Origin: Bog-756 sp963725275
GTDB taxonomy: Bacteria; Actinomycetota; Acidimicrobiia; Acidimicrobiales; RAAP-2
Assembly: GCA_963725275.1 (NCBI GenBank)
Contig: CAVRXS010000005.1
Location: forward strand, 682,001 to 746,000
Reading direction: 5' to 3'
DNA: 64,000 nucleotides
The notes under the pieces are model-generated. The model saw only the letters and a program-made list of their open reading frames with translations. It was not told the origin of the DNA and searched no databases. This document shows, in pieces, positions 16,537 through 26,159 of this stretch. Made by a program: the position numbers and the translations under genes. How positions within the stretch are numbered: the first letter of the stretch is position 1; each line of letters opens with the position of its first letter.

Positions 16537-17895
16537 GTGACTGCAGTATCGCGCGGAATCGACCGCATCGAGGTGACCTTCGATGACCCGAACCTGGTGG
16601 CCAACGCGGGACTGTTGTTGGTGGCCACCCTGGTCGTCCGGCTAGATCTCGAAGACCTCATCAACGGCATCGTCAACCTGTCGGGTCGGGTCGGTGGTGC
16701 CCTTCCCGGACGCAAGGTGCTGACCCTGGTGCACGCCATGGTGGCCGGCGGCAGCCACATCGACCATGCCGATGTACTGAGGTCCGGTGCCACCCAGTCG
16801 GTGCTCCCTCATCGGGTGATGGCCCCTTCCACCTTGGGCACCTTCCTGCGGGCCTTCACCTTCGGCCATGTCCGTCAACTCGATTCGGTGTTGGCCGAGG
16901 CACTGCGTCGTGCTTGGTCCTTGGGTGCAGGACCCGGTTCGGATCGGGTGATCGTCGATCTCGACTCCACCATCTGTCCGGTGTGCGGCAAGGCCAAGCA
17001 CGGTGCCGGCTACGGCTATACCAAAGAGCTCGGTTACCACCCGCTGATTGCCACCCGGGCCGGAACCGGGGAACTCCTCCACGTCCGGATGCGCAAGGGC
17101 TCGGCCAACACCCAGCGGGGAACCAAGCGGTTCATCGAAGAACTGGTGGCCCGCCTCCGTCGGGCCGGAGCCACCGGTGAAATGGTCATGCGCTTCGACT
17201 CGGGGTTCTGGTCGAACGCCACCATCGCCACGTTGGGACGACTAGCCATCGGCTACACGATGGGGGTGCGCATGGTGAAGTCCGTGGTCAGGGCGATCTC
17301 GGCCATCGACGAGGGTGACTGGATTCCCATCGACTACACGTTGGACGGCATCGCCGAGGTGGCCGAGTGCGTCTACAAGGGACGGCGGATGATCGTGCGT
17401 CGGACCCGGCTGGTCGGCCGCCAGGCAACGCTGTGGCCCGAGTGGCGCCACTTCGCCTTCCTCACCGATCAGGAAGGAACCGCCGTCGAGGTCGACCTCT
17501 TCCACCGGGCCCACGCCACCGTGGAGTTAGCCATCAAGGACCTGAAGGAGGGTGCGGGCATGGAGCACGTCCCTTCGGGCAGCTTCAACGCCAATGCGGC
17601 CTGGCTGGTGTGTGCGGCCCTGGCCCACGACCTCATCCGCTGGAGCTCCCTGCTCGGCAAGATCACGCCCGAAGGTCAGCTCGTTGTTGCCCGCACGGTG
17701 CGCACCCGGTTCTTGTCGGTGCCTGGTCGATTGGTCAACACCTCAGGAACACCGACGCTGCGTGCTCCCCTCGAGTGGCCGTGGGCGAAGGCGTTCTCCC
17801 GCGCTTCTCGAACTCCTCCGGGCCCTTCCGCCGGTCCCTGTGTAGTCACCACATCCGCGGCCGGTGCACCGCAGACGATCGAAGGACGGCACTGA
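16537..17895 (+). CDS. IS1380-family transposase with frameshifted C-terminus
   Basis: 452 residues in the open frame. The IS1380 hallmarks are DLDSTICPVCGKAKHGAGYG followed by YTKELGYHPL, MRFDSGFWSNATI, and ELAIKDLKEGAG with the DDE Glu region, then WLVCAALAHDLIRW. After WPWAKAFSR the frame gives a meaningless tail, whereas a neighbouring frame reads ALLELLRALPPVPV and stops at 17845, matching the usual family ending. A two-base loss in the CGCG run near 17800 explains this. Only about 15 terminal residues are affected, so activity might survive. Element ends are not resolved. Confidence 0.88.
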   Translation: MTAVSRGIDRIEVTFDDPNLVANAGLLLVATLVVRLDLEDLINGIVNLSGRVGGALPGRKVLTLVHAMVAGGSHIDHADVLRSGATQSVLPHRVMAPSTLGTFLRAFTFGHVRQLDSVLAEALRRAWSLGAGPGSDRVIVDLDSTICPVCGKAKHGAGYGYTKELGYHPLIATRAGTGELLHVRMRKGSANTQRGTKRFIEELVARLRRAGATGEMVMRFDSGFWSNATIATLGRLAIGYTMGVRMVKSVVRAISAIDEGDWIPIDYTLDGIAEVAECVYKGRRMIVRRTRLVGRQATLWPEWRHFAFLTDQEGTAVEVDLFHRAHATVELAIKDLKEGAGMEHVPSGSFNANAAWLVCAALAHDLIRWSSLLGKITPEGQLVVARTVRTRFLSVPGRLVNTSGTPTLRAPLEWPWAKAFSRASRTPPGPSAGPCVVTTSAAGAPQTIEGRH

Positions 17896-18054
17896 CAACT
17901 CGATGAGAATCACAAACTCTTGGTCTCACGCGTCCAAGGGCACCGAAGAACTCAGCGCGGCGTCGATCAGATCATTCGAATGCCGATCGTCAGATTCGGC
18001 GTCCTGCCAGGTCGTTGGTCGGTGGATCCAGGCTAATGCGAAGAAGGAGTGGCA
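17896..18054 (+). other. Noncoding leader between the IS1380 and IS110 transposases
   Basis: These 159 bases precede the IS110-type transposase. In the IS110 group the left-end noncoding region is known to encode the bridge (seek) RNA that pairs with target and donor DNA. The segment is long enough for such an RNA, but I could not identify its loops. It could equally contain the IS1380 right end. No gene is seen. Confidence 0.35.
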
Positions 18055-19098
18055 GTGACAACCATCGTAGAGAGCGAACGCGCCCACGTGGGCGGAGTCG
18101 ACACCCATGCCGATGTCCATGTGGCGGCGGTCATCGACCCCCAAGGCGGGTTGTTGGGGGTGGAGTCGTTTCGTGCGAGCCCCGACGGCTACAAAGAGCT
18201 GAGCAGGTGGATGCGCAACTTCGGCACCATCGGCATGGTCGGCGTCGAAGGCACAGGATCGTATGGGGCGGGCCTGTCGCGCCATCTCCGGAGCGTGGGC
18301 CTCCTCGTCGTCGAAGTCGACCGGCAGAACCGCCAGGCTCGCCGGCGGCAGGGCAAGTCCGATCCCTTGGACGCGGTCGAGGCCGCACGCGCCGCCCAGT
18401 CCGGACGCGCCTTTGGCACAGCCAAGACTCGCGACGGCTCGGTGGAGGCCATTCGGGCCCTGATGGTCGCCCGTCGGAGCGCCCGGGAGTCCCGCACCAA
18501 GGCCATGAACCAGATCCGCCAACTCATCTACACCGCCCCCGATGAGCTGCGGGAACGCTTCGTCGGCACCCCCCCGTGGCGACTCGCCGAAGGTGTGGCC
18601 GTCCTCCGCGTGCACGCCGATGCCGACCAGGTGCGAATGGCAACCAAGACGGCACTGGCCACCCTCGGACGCCGAGCGGTCGCCCTCGATGAGGAGGGCA
18701 GCCGACTGGACGCCCTCATTGCTCGTCTCGTCGACAAGGTGGCACCCGAGCTCGTGCAGCTCGTCGGGGTTGGCTACGACACGGCCGCCCTGCTTCTCAT
18801 CGCTGCCGGCGACAATCCATCGAGACTCCGCAGCGAGGCCACCTGGGCCAAGCTCTGCGGGGTGTCGCCGCTCGAGGCCTCCTCGGGCAAGGTGACCCGT
18901 CATCGGTTGAACCGAGGGGGCGACCGTCAGGCCAATCACGCGCTCTGGCGCATCGTGCTGAGCCGCATGTCGTGCCACCCACCGACCAAGACCTACGTTG
19001 CCCGTCGCACCGTCGAGGGCAAGTCCAAAAAAGAGATCATGCGCATCCTCAAGCGCTACGTTGCCCGGGAGGTCTACCACTACCTCCCCCGGGAATAG
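18055..19098 (+). CDS. IS110-family transposase (DEDD recombinase)
   Basis: 347 residues from GTG 18055 with AAGGAG five bases upstream; GTG 18049 overlaps that site and is less likely. The N-terminal RuvC-like domain has the first Asp in GVDTHADVHVAAVID, Glu in GVEGTGSYG and the acidic pair in KSDPLDAVEA. The C-terminal Transposase_20 domain has LCGVSPLEASSGKVTRHRLN followed by RGGDRQANHAL with its catalytic Ser. IS110 enzymes are RNA-guided and leave no terminal inverted repeats. Confidence 0.92.
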   Translation: MTTIVESERAHVGGVDTHADVHVAAVIDPQGGLLGVESFRASPDGYKELSRWMRNFGTIGMVGVEGTGSYGAGLSRHLRSVGLLVVEVDRQNRQARRRQGKSDPLDAVEAARAAQSGRAFGTAKTRDGSVEAIRALMVARRSARESRTKAMNQIRQLIYTAPDELRERFVGTPPWRLAEGVAVLRVHADADQVRMATKTALATLGRRAVALDEEGSRLDALIARLVDKVAPELVQLVGVGYDTAALLLIAAGDNPSRLRSEATWAKLCGVSPLEASSGKVTRHRLNRGGDRQANHALWRIVLSRMSCHPPTKTYVARRTVEGKSKKEIMRILKRYVAREVYHYLPRE

Positions 19099-19464
19099 CT
19101 GTTCGGAGTGGCGGGCCTGGCCCACACATACCGGCTGCCGCGTCTCGACGCTGGCCTGCTAACGACTTGCCGGTCCGCCACTCCGAGCTTCATCGACTTC
19201 GTCGTCGTGACAGCCCGATGGCCTAATAAGAGCTTGCCCTCGTCATTGTGAGTGGCCCTTTCATGTCCTGCCTCGTTGCTTCACCTCGACGCCAAAACCG
19301 CCCCTTGACATCCATAGGAGATTCGATATGAGGCGATATGAGATAGCTGGCGTTCGGGGTCATGGGACAGGGCCGGGAGTGTGGGGGCAACAGTGGCGGC
19401 TGGTTCCGACGAGGTGGCATGCTCTTTCTCTGCTGTTAGGCAGACAGGAGTAAGGGTCGTACCC
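19099..19464. other. Noncoding region after the IS110 transposase
   Basis: Some 366 bases without a convincing gene. The first 220 or so probably belong to the IS110 right end, with CTTGACATCCATAGGAG near 19305 looking like a boundary sequence I associate with actinobacterial IS110 elements. The remainder is the leader of the cyclase gene at 19465, which has AGGAGTAAGGG before its ATG. Confidence 0.4.
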
Positions 19465-22400
19465 ATGGCGGCAATGACCGTGACGATGCTCTTCACCGAT
19501 CTGGTGGGGTCGACTGCCCTGCTTTCGCGGGTGGGCGAGGAACGCTCCGAGGAGTTGCGGCGTGAGCATTTCGCCTTACTGCGGAATGCGATGGCGAAAT
19601 TCGATGGCCGCGAGGTGAAGAACCTCGGTGACGGCCTGATGATCGTCATTCCGAGTGCCGCGGACGGTGTCGCCTGTGCAGTGGCCATCCAGCAGGCGTT
19701 CGAGCAGCGCAACCGAGAGGCGTCGGAACCGATGCTGATACGGGTCGGGGTCTCCTTGGGCGACGCCGACGTCGAGGACGGCGACTACTTCGGGGCTCCA
19801 GTGGTCGAGGCGTCCCGCCTGTGCGCCAAGGCCGAGGGTGGGGACATCCTGGTCACCGATGTGGTGCGGGCCCTGGCCGGCTCCCGGGGCGGCTTCCAGT
19901 TCGTGTCGATCGGCGAACTGGAGCTAAAGGGCCTCGACCACCCGGTTGGGGCCTGCCGGGTGGCGTGGATGCCGGCCGTGGAAGCGTCACAGGACGTTGC
20001 AGTCCCGTTGCCGGGTCGAATCGTGTCAGCGGTCTCGGCAACGTTCGTGGGCCGAGGTGCCGAGCGTGAGACCCTGGATGTGTCGCTGAAGGCCATCGCC
20101 ACCGGAGCGCAGCGGACTGTGTTGATCTCCGGTGAACCAGGGATCGGCAAGACGTCGTTGTCCTCGGGGTTCGCGCGCCACGCCTTCGAAGACGGTGCGG
20201 TCGTGCTCTACGGGCGCTGCGACGAGGACCTCGGGATTCCCTACCAGCCCTGGGCCGAAGCGATCGCCCATCTGGTCGCCTACGCACCCGACGAGCTGCT
20301 TGCCGCCCACGTCAGTGCTCGAGCTGGTGAGCTGGCCCGACTGGCGCCGGAACTGGTCGGCCGGGTGCCGGTGCCACCGTCCTCGTCCAGCGACGGGGAG
20401 TCGGCGCGCTACCTGATGTTCGGGGCAGTCGTCGATCTGCTGACCCGGGTGTCGGCCATCGCACCGGTAGTGCTCCTTCTCGACGATCTGCATTGGTCCG
20501 ACCGTCAGACGGTCCAGCTCCTCCGCCACGTGGTGTCGGCCGAGGCACCGCTGCGGCTGCTGGTGATCGGGACGTTCCGCGAGTCCGATGTCGGGACGGA
20601 TCATCCGCTGGCCGAGACCCTGGCAGCCTTGCATCGGGAGTCGGGGGTCGAGCGGTTGTCGTTGCGGGGTCTCGGCGACGACGAGCTGCTCGCACTGCTC
20701 GAGACCACCGCAGGGCACGAGATGACCGAGGATGGTGTCGCCCTCCGCGACGCCCTGATGGCCGAGACGGAGGGAAACCCCTTCTTCGTCGGCGAGATGC
20801 TCCGCCACCTGGCCGAGACGCAGGCCATCTTCCAGGACGACCAGGGGCGGTGGGTGGCCAGTCCCGACCTCCGGACCTCGGGTCTGCCGGTCAGCATCCG
20901 GGAGGTGGTCGGCCGGCGGGTTGCCCGGCTCGGTGAAGATACCCAACGGGTCCTCTCGTTGGCCGCGGTCATCGGCCGCGACTTCGACACCGACGTGCTG
21001 GCCCGGGTGGCCGACCTCGACGAAGACGCCGTGATCGACTTCTGCGACCAGGCGGTCACCGCCGCGGTGCTCACTGAGGTGGCTGGGCGTTACACGTTCG
21101 CCCACGCGCTCATCGAGCACACCCTTTACGACACGCTTTCGACCGGTCGTCGGGCTCGGGCCCACCGGGCGGTGGCCGATGCCCTGGAGGAGCTGTGCGG
21201 TGACGATCCCGGCGAACGGGTCGGTGAGCTCGCCTACCACTGGGCTCACGCCACCCAACCTCATGACACGGAAAAGGCGACGGATTATGCGCAACGAGCC
21301 GGTGACCGGGCCTTGGCCCAACTCGCACCCGATGAGGCACTGCGCTGGTATCGGGACGCGCTCGACCTGCTCGACCGGGCCTCGGCCGATGACGCGTACC
21401 GCAGGTCGGCGCTGCTGATTGGACTCGGTGACGCCCAACGGCAGACGGGTGACCCCGCTTATCGTGAAACGTTGCTGGCAGCGGCGCATCTTTCCGACGA
21501 TATTGACGCCATCGACCTCCTGGTGCGAGCCACTCTGCGGAACAGCCGCGGATTGGTCAGCACGATCGGTGCCATCGACCACAAACGGGTTGAGGTGGTG
21601 ACCCGGGCGCTTGAACGCCTGGCAGACGCCGACAGCCCCGACCGGGCCCGCCTGCTCGCGCTCTTGTGTGTTGAGCGCACCTACGACGCGGATCTCGAGA
21701 GGCGGCTCGCTCTGGCCACTCAAGCGGTCGACATGGCCCGACGCACGGGCGATAGGGCCGCGCTGGTGGATGCCATCTGGATCTGTCACGAGTCGATCAC
21801 TTTTCCCCGGACCCTCGAGCTCCGCGGGCGGTGGAGCTCCGAGGCGTCTGAGATCGCTGACGACCTCGGCGACCCGACCGCACGCCTCTTTGCCAATGCC
21901 TTCCGGAACACGTCGGCGCTGGAGGCGGGCGACCTCGTGACCATGAGGGAGGCAAACTCGATCTTTCTGTCGGAGTCCGAACGGATCGGACAACCGTTCA
22001 ACCGCTGGCAGATCGCCAACAACCGGGCGTGGGTCTCGGTGCTCGGGGGCGACCTCGCCGCCGCCGAGGAGGCCGCTACTGAGGCCCTGACGCTCGGCAT
22101 CGCAGCCGGCCAACCCGACGCCTTCGCCTTCTACGGCGCCCAGCTCACAAGCGTGCGCCATAAACAGGGCCGGCTCCACGAGATAGTGCCGTTCATCGAA
22201 CAAGCTCTGGAGAACAATCCGGGACTTCCCGCCTTCAGGGCTGCGCTGGTGTGGGCGAAAAGCCATGATGCCGCCGACAATGATGTCCGCCGTCTTCTTG
22301 ATGTCGAGGTGGCCAATGATTTTCCGATGTCCGAAGACGCGAATTGGTTGACATCCCATGTGCTCTGGGCGGAGACGGCGGCGCGCTGCGGGCACCGACC

Positions 22401-22758
22401 CGCAGCTACAGCCCTCTACCAATGCCTGCTGCCTTGGCACGCCCAGCTCGCTACCACACACATCACCGTGTCTGGGAGCGTGGCGCACTACCTCGGGCGG
22501 CTCTCACACACGCTCGACCGTCGCGACGAAGCTGCTCAGTGGTTCGTTGAAGCGCTTGCGTGCCACGAAGGAATGGAGGCGCCGTACTTCGTGGCGTTCA
22601 CTCAGACCGCTTGGGCTGCACTCCTCACCGACCGTGGCCAACCCGGCGACCTACAACAGGCACGAACCTTGATTGACGCCGCCTTACCGGTCGCCACCGA
22701 GGGCGGCTATGGCTACGTAGAACGCGATGTTCGGGACCTGCTCGAACGGATTGGATAG
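19465..22758 (+). CDS. Class III nucleotidyl cyclase domain fused to AAA ATPase and TPR-like region (copy 1)
   Basis: 1097 residues from ATG 19465. Residues 5-165 are a class III cyclase (CHD) domain with metal Asps in LFTDLVGST and KNLGDGLM; the latter keeps the purine-selecting Lys. The usual Asn of the V-N-x-A-x-R-L motif is replaced (VVEASRLC), so activity may be weak or altered. Residues about 220-560 form an AAA/STAND ATPase with Walker A SGEPGIGKTSL and Walker B VVLLLDDLHW. The remaining 500 residues are helical, TPR-like. The order matches actinobacterial cyclase-ATPase regulators lacking an HTH. A paralogue is at 32019. The ligand is unknown. Confidence 0.88.
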   Translation: MAAMTVTMLFTDLVGSTALLSRVGEERSEELRREHFALLRNAMAKFDGREVKNLGDGLMIVIPSAADGVACAVAIQQAFEQRNREASEPMLIRVGVSLGDADVEDGDYFGAPVVEASRLCAKAEGGDILVTDVVRALAGSRGGFQFVSIGELELKGLDHPVGACRVAWMPAVEASQDVAVPLPGRIVSAVSATFVGRGAERETLDVSLKAIATGAQRTVLISGEPGIGKTSLSSGFARHAFEDGAVVLYGRCDEDLGIPYQPWAEAIAHLVAYAPDELLAAHVSARAGELARLAPELVGRVPVPPSSSSDGESARYLMFGAVVDLLTRVSAIAPVVLLLDDLHWSDRQTVQLLRHVVSAEAPLRLLVIGTFRESDVGTDHPLAETLAALHRESGVERLSLRGLGDDELLALLETTAGHEMTEDGVALRDALMAETEGNPFFVGEMLRHLAETQAIFQDDQGRWVASPDLRTSGLPVSIREVVGRRVARLGEDTQRVLSLAAVIGRDFDTDVLARVADLDEDAVIDFCDQAVTAAVLTEVAGRYTFAHALIEHTLYDTLSTGRRARAHRAVADALEELCGDDPGERVGELAYHWAHATQPHDTEKATDYAQRAGDRALAQLAPDEALRWYRDALDLLDRASADDAYRRSALLIGLGDAQRQTGDPAYRETLLAAAHLSDDIDAIDLLVRATLRNSRGLVSTIGAIDHKRVEVVTRALERLADADSPDRARLLALLCVERTYDADLERRLALATQAVDMARRTGDRAALVDAIWICHESITFPRTLELRGRWSSEASEIADDLGDPTARLFANAFRNTSALEAGDLVTMREANSIFLSESERIGQPFNRWQIANNRAWVSVLGGDLAAAEEAATEALTLGIAAGQPDAFAFYGAQLTSVRHKQGRLHEIVPFIEQALENNPGLPAFRAALVWAKSHDAADNDVRRLLDVEVANDFPMSEDANWLTSHVLWAETAARCGHRPAATALYQCLLPWHAQLATTHITVSGSVAHYLGRLSHTLDRRDEAAQWFVEALACHEGMEAPYFVAFTQTAWAALLTDRGQPGDLQQARTLIDAALPVATEGGYGYVERDVRDLLERIG

Positions 22759-22899
22759 ATAACTCGAGCACGACGAGGAGTGTCCCTGAACGTGCGCCAC
22801 CCGAGCGCAAGGACTCGCCCGAATGTGCCTGATCGGGGACGGTGTATTCGGTGATCTGAGATGCCTGCACCCGCTCGGTATCGGCCGTCTATTGACTGG

Positions 22900-23445
22900 T
22901 CAGCTACTGTGCTCGGAACGGGAATTAGCGTCAGCAAACTGCTTGAGGATGCCGTCCATGTCGTAAGGCTGCTCTTCGAGGGTGTCTGGATCCCATTGGC
23001 TTCTGGGAGTGGCCACGAAGTCTCCGCCGTAGACGTGGATGGCGCCGGTGTGCTGCCGACTGGGGTTCGTCACTGCGTGGATCGTGTCGCCACCGAGGAG
23101 GACGACATCGCCGGTCCGAAGCTCCTTTCCTCCCGAGCTGGTCAGCCTCTCGGCCTGACGTCGGTAGAACGAGTTGTCCTCTTGACCGGCGTAGATGCCG
23201 ATGGCAGCCCACATGCGGTGGTCGTGGGGCTGCAACGACATGAGCGGCGCCCAGACCACGTTGAGCACGGTGAGTTCACGCGAGCGGTACACGATGTTCA
23301 ACCCTGCAAGCGCACGATCAAGGGTGTCTGCGACCGAAGACGGTTCGGCCATCGCCCGACCCAGTACCTCACGAATAGCACGTCGAGTCTCGGACTCGTC
23401 AAGCGCAACTATGCAGTCACTTACGAAGTTGTCGATGTCGAACAT
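22900..23445 (-). CDS. Cupin protein of the cysteine-dioxygenase-like group
   Basis: 181 residues with GGGGAGG six bases before ATG 23445. The motif SLQPHDHRMWAAIGIYAGQE, with a later GDTIHAVTNP, gives the three His of a cupin iron site in the spacing seen in predicted metal-dependent double-stranded beta-helix enzymes related to cysteine dioxygenase. The substrate need not be cysteine. It is divergent from the cupin-cyclase at 23540, sharing a promoter gap of under 100 bases. Confidence 0.75.
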   Translation of the reverse strand: MFDIDNFVSDCIVALDESETRRAIREVLGRAMAEPSSVADTLDRALAGLNIVYRSRELTVLNVVWAPLMSLQPHDHRMWAAIGIYAGQEDNSFYRRQAERLTSSGGKELRTGDVVLLGGDTIHAVTNPSRQHTGAIHVYGGDFVATPRSQWDPDTLEEQPYDMDGILKQFADANSRSEHSS

Positions 23446-23539
23446 GAGCTACCTCCCCTGACCGCGAACTGCCCGAATTCTACGCCCGGGTCGCCGCGGC
23501 GTTCTGCGTGAAAATGGACGAGGTTGCCTTCAGAAACCA

Positions 23540-24452
23540 TTGACTCTGCGTAAGGCACTGCATGAGGATAGATCCATTGTGGAGGCTCGAGCCAAGAACC
23601 TCATGAGCCCCGATGAGACGGCTGAATTCCCCGGGCTCAAAGCCCAGGTGATCGATCTCGGCGATGTGACGGTTGGTCGGATCGTGATGGAGCCCGGTTG
23701 GCGCTGGTACACGCACGTGCGTCCGCATGTCGGCGGCGACTGGTGCGAAGCGCGCCACGTAGGAGTTGTCTTGGCGGGTCGGTTCGGGATGGTGATGCGC
23801 GACGGAACCACACTCGAGTTCGGACCAGAGGACGTATTCGAGATCCCGCCCGGTCACGACGGTTACACGCTCGGTGACGAGCCGTGCATTCAGATCGAGT
23901 GGTCGGGCTTGCGGGCCTTCGCTGGATTCAGACTTGCGGGTACGTACAATCGGGCGCTTGTTACACTGCTCTTCACCGACCTCGTCGACTCGACGGTAAC
24001 AGCGAAACGACTCGGCGACATCGCCTGGCGGGATCTGCTCTCAACGCACTACGAGGCGACAAGGGCAGCGCTCGAACGACACCATGGTCATGAGGTCAAC
24101 ACGATCGGAGACGGCTTGCTTGCCACATTCGACGGGCCAGCAGCTGCCCTCCACTGCGCCGTGGCGATCAGCCGGAAGGCCGCTCGCGAGGACCTTCGGA
24201 TCCGTGCCTGTGTGCACGTTGGAGAGGTGGAGCTTGTCGGAACGGACGTACGCGGCATCGCGGTACATGAAGCGGCGCCGGATTCTCGGCAAGGCAGCCG
24301 CGAACGAAGTCTTGTTATCTTCCACAACGCGCGCACTGGCGGGCAACTTGGGGTTCACCTTCCATAACCGCGGCACCCATATGCTCAAGGGCTTGCAGGG
24401 CGATTGGGAGCTGTTCGCTTGTCTCGAAGGCGATCAGCCCGGGTTCGACTGA
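23540..24452 (+). pseudogene. Cupin-class III cyclase fusion, broken by a one-base insertion
   Basis: From a TTG start, residues 1-130 form a cupin (EPGWRWYTHVRPHVGGDWCE, GVVLAGRFGMVMRDG, PGHDGYTLGDEP), and from about 135 a class III cyclase domain (LVTLLFTDLVDST, EVNTIGDGLLATF, VHVGEVELVGTDVRGIAVHE). After HEAA the frame shifts: the next frame reads RILGKAAANEVLLSSTTRAL then GNLGFTFHNRGTHMLKGLQG, the proper C-terminus, ending at 24452. One extra C at 24278-24279 accounts for it. As read, translation ends at 24367 with a false tail. The purine-selecting Lys is Asn here (EVNTIGDG). ATG 23604 is an alternative start but would cut the cupin. Confidence 0.8.
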
Positions 24453-24696
24453 ACCGTTGTTGGTGCTGCGATCGTCCTGTCCGAGCTGAGGGTGCGCATA
24501 TCCCCGGTTACCGGTCGGGCGTCGTTGTATGTGAAGCGGTATCCCCCGTGTGCCGATCAAGGCAGTTCGCGGAGCGCGAGCGCCGATCGCTTCTGAGCGG
24601 AAGATATGCGACCTCGGCCCCCTCTGTGTCAACCTTCAGTGAGGCAGATCGAACTGCTGATTCATTGAACTGAGGGCGGGGAAACGAGCCCCGAAA

Positions 24697-25149
24697 ATGA
24701 CCACGACAATCAACCACTCTGACGACACGCGCCATCATGCTGGTGGCATGGACGACACCACAGACCCGGACCCCGAGATCCCCGAACGGGCCACGGGGCC
24801 ACGCCGGTTCCCTGCTACCTACAAGGCGAGGACCCTCGCCGAGTACGACACGCTGGGCAAGGCCGAGAAAGGAGCGTTGCTCCGCCGGGAAGGCCTCTAC
24901 TCCTCCCTCCTCACCGAGTGGCGCCGCCAGCGTGATCGGGGAGCCGAGGAGGCCCTGGCCCGACCCGCCGGCCGCCAGGCCGCCGATCCCCGTGACAAGG
25001 AGATCGCCCGACTGAAGAAGGACAAGGAGCGGCTCACCGGCGAGCTGGACAAGGCGAGGAAGGTCATCGAAGTCCAGGGAAAACTCTCGGCGCTGTTGGA
25101 GCAGTTCGCCACCGACAGCGAGCCGGACGAGAGAGGCGAGACCAGGTGA
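24697..25149 (+). CDS. IS3-family OrfA (helix-turn-helix and leucine-zipper subunit)
   Basis: 150 residues. RRFPATYKARTLAEYDTLGK resembles the start of the OrfA HTH domain, and the last third (EIARLKKDKERLTGELDKAR then KVIEVQGKLSALLEQF) is a coiled coil. OrfA binds the IS ends. The stop codon overlaps the GTG of orfB (GTGA), so expression is by coupling rather than the -1 frameshift common in other IS3 members. Confidence 0.88.
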   Translation: MTTTINHSDDTRHHAGGMDDTTDPDPEIPERATGPRRFPATYKARTLAEYDTLGKAEKGALLRREGLYSSLLTEWRRQRDRGAEEALARPAGRQAADPRDKEIARLKKDKERLTGELDKARKVIEVQGKLSALLEQFATDSEPDERGETR

Positions 25150-26159
25150 TCGACGAAGCCATCGACGAGCTGACCCCGACGGTCGGGGCGCGGGCCGCGT
25201 GTGCAGCCCTCGGTGAGAGCCGGGCACGGCACTACCGCCGGCACCGCAAGAGCCCGACTCCACCGAGGCCCGAGCGGGTGGCAACCCCCCAGCCCCGGGC
25301 CCTCTCCGAGGTGGAGCGGAAGGAGATCCGCAGGGTGCTGAACAGCACCGAGCACATGGACGAGGCTCCGGCCACCGTCTATGCCAAGCTCCTCGACGAG
25401 GGCATCTACCTGGGATCTGTCTCCACCATGTACCGGGTACTCCGGGAGCACGGCGAAGTTGGTGACCGGCGCAGGCATGCCATCCATCCGGCCCGGGTGA
25501 AGCCCGAGCTGGTGGCCACCAGGCCGAACCAGGTCTACTCGTGGGACATCACCAAACTCCACGGCCCAGCCAAGTGGACCTATTACTACCTGTACTCGAT
25601 CATCGACATCTACAGCCGCTACGTGCCCGGGTGGATGCTGGCTCGAGCGGAGCGGGCCAGCCTGGCCGAGGCTCTCATGGCTGACACCATCGAGAAGCAG
25701 GGCATCGGAGCCGGCGAGCTCACCATCCATTCGGACCGGGGGTCACCGATGATCGCCAAGCCACTTGCCCACCTGCTGGCTGACCTCGGCGTCACCAAGT
25801 CCCACAGCCGACCCCATGTGAGTAACGACAACCCCTATTCGGAGAGCCACTTCCGGACCTTCAAGTACCGGCCGGACTTCCCCAAGAGTTTCGGGTCCTT
25901 CGAAGATGCCCATGCCCACTGCGGCCGGTTCTTCGGTTGGTATAACGACGATCATCGGCACTCCGGCATCGGATTCCACACCCCGGCTGACGTCCACTAC
26001 GGCAGAGCGGAACTGATCCGAGAGCAGCGTGGTCACGTGCTGACCACCGCCTACGCCGCCCATCCCGAGCGGTTCGTCCGGAAAGTCCCGACGCCTCCGG
26101 AACTACCGGCAGTGGCCTGGATCAACGAACCGAAGGAGGATGCAACGACGGCACAGTGA
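25146..26159 (+). CDS. IS3-family transposase OrfB (rve DDE integrase)
   Basis: 337 residues from GTG 25146. An HTH_21-like segment (VLNSTEHMDEAPATVYAKLL) precedes the integrase core: first Asp in YSWDITKLHG, second in IHSDRGSPM and the Glu in NPYSESHFRTFKY. The spacing fits D,D(35)E transposases of the IS3 family. All catalytic residues are present, so the protein looks intact. Confidence 0.93.
   Translation: MIDEAIDELTPTVGARAACAALGESRARHYRRHRKSPTPPRPERVATPQPRALSEVERKEIRRVLNSTEHMDEAPATVYAKLLDEGIYLGSVSTMYRVLREHGEVGDRRRHAIHPARVKPELVATRPNQVYSWDITKLHGPAKWTYYYLYSIIDIYSRYVPGWMLARAERASLAEALMADTIEKQGIGAGELTIHSDRGSPMIAKPLAHLLADLGVTKSHSRPHVSNDNPYSESHFRTFKYRPDFPKSFGSFEDAHAHCGRFFGWYNDDHRHSGIGFHTPADVHYGRAELIREQRGHVLTTAYAAHPERFVRKVPTPPELPAVAWINEPKEDATTAQ

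Noticed and set aside
16470..18034. Possible IS1380 terminal repeats (AGCCTCCCCGG left, GGTGGATCCAGGCT right)
   Set aside because: Only about five bases match between the ends and no target duplication was found, so I did not assign element boundaries.
20026..22488. 820-codon open frame on the minus strand
   Set aside because: Antisense to the cyclase-ATPase at 19465; low-complexity composition and no ribosome site.
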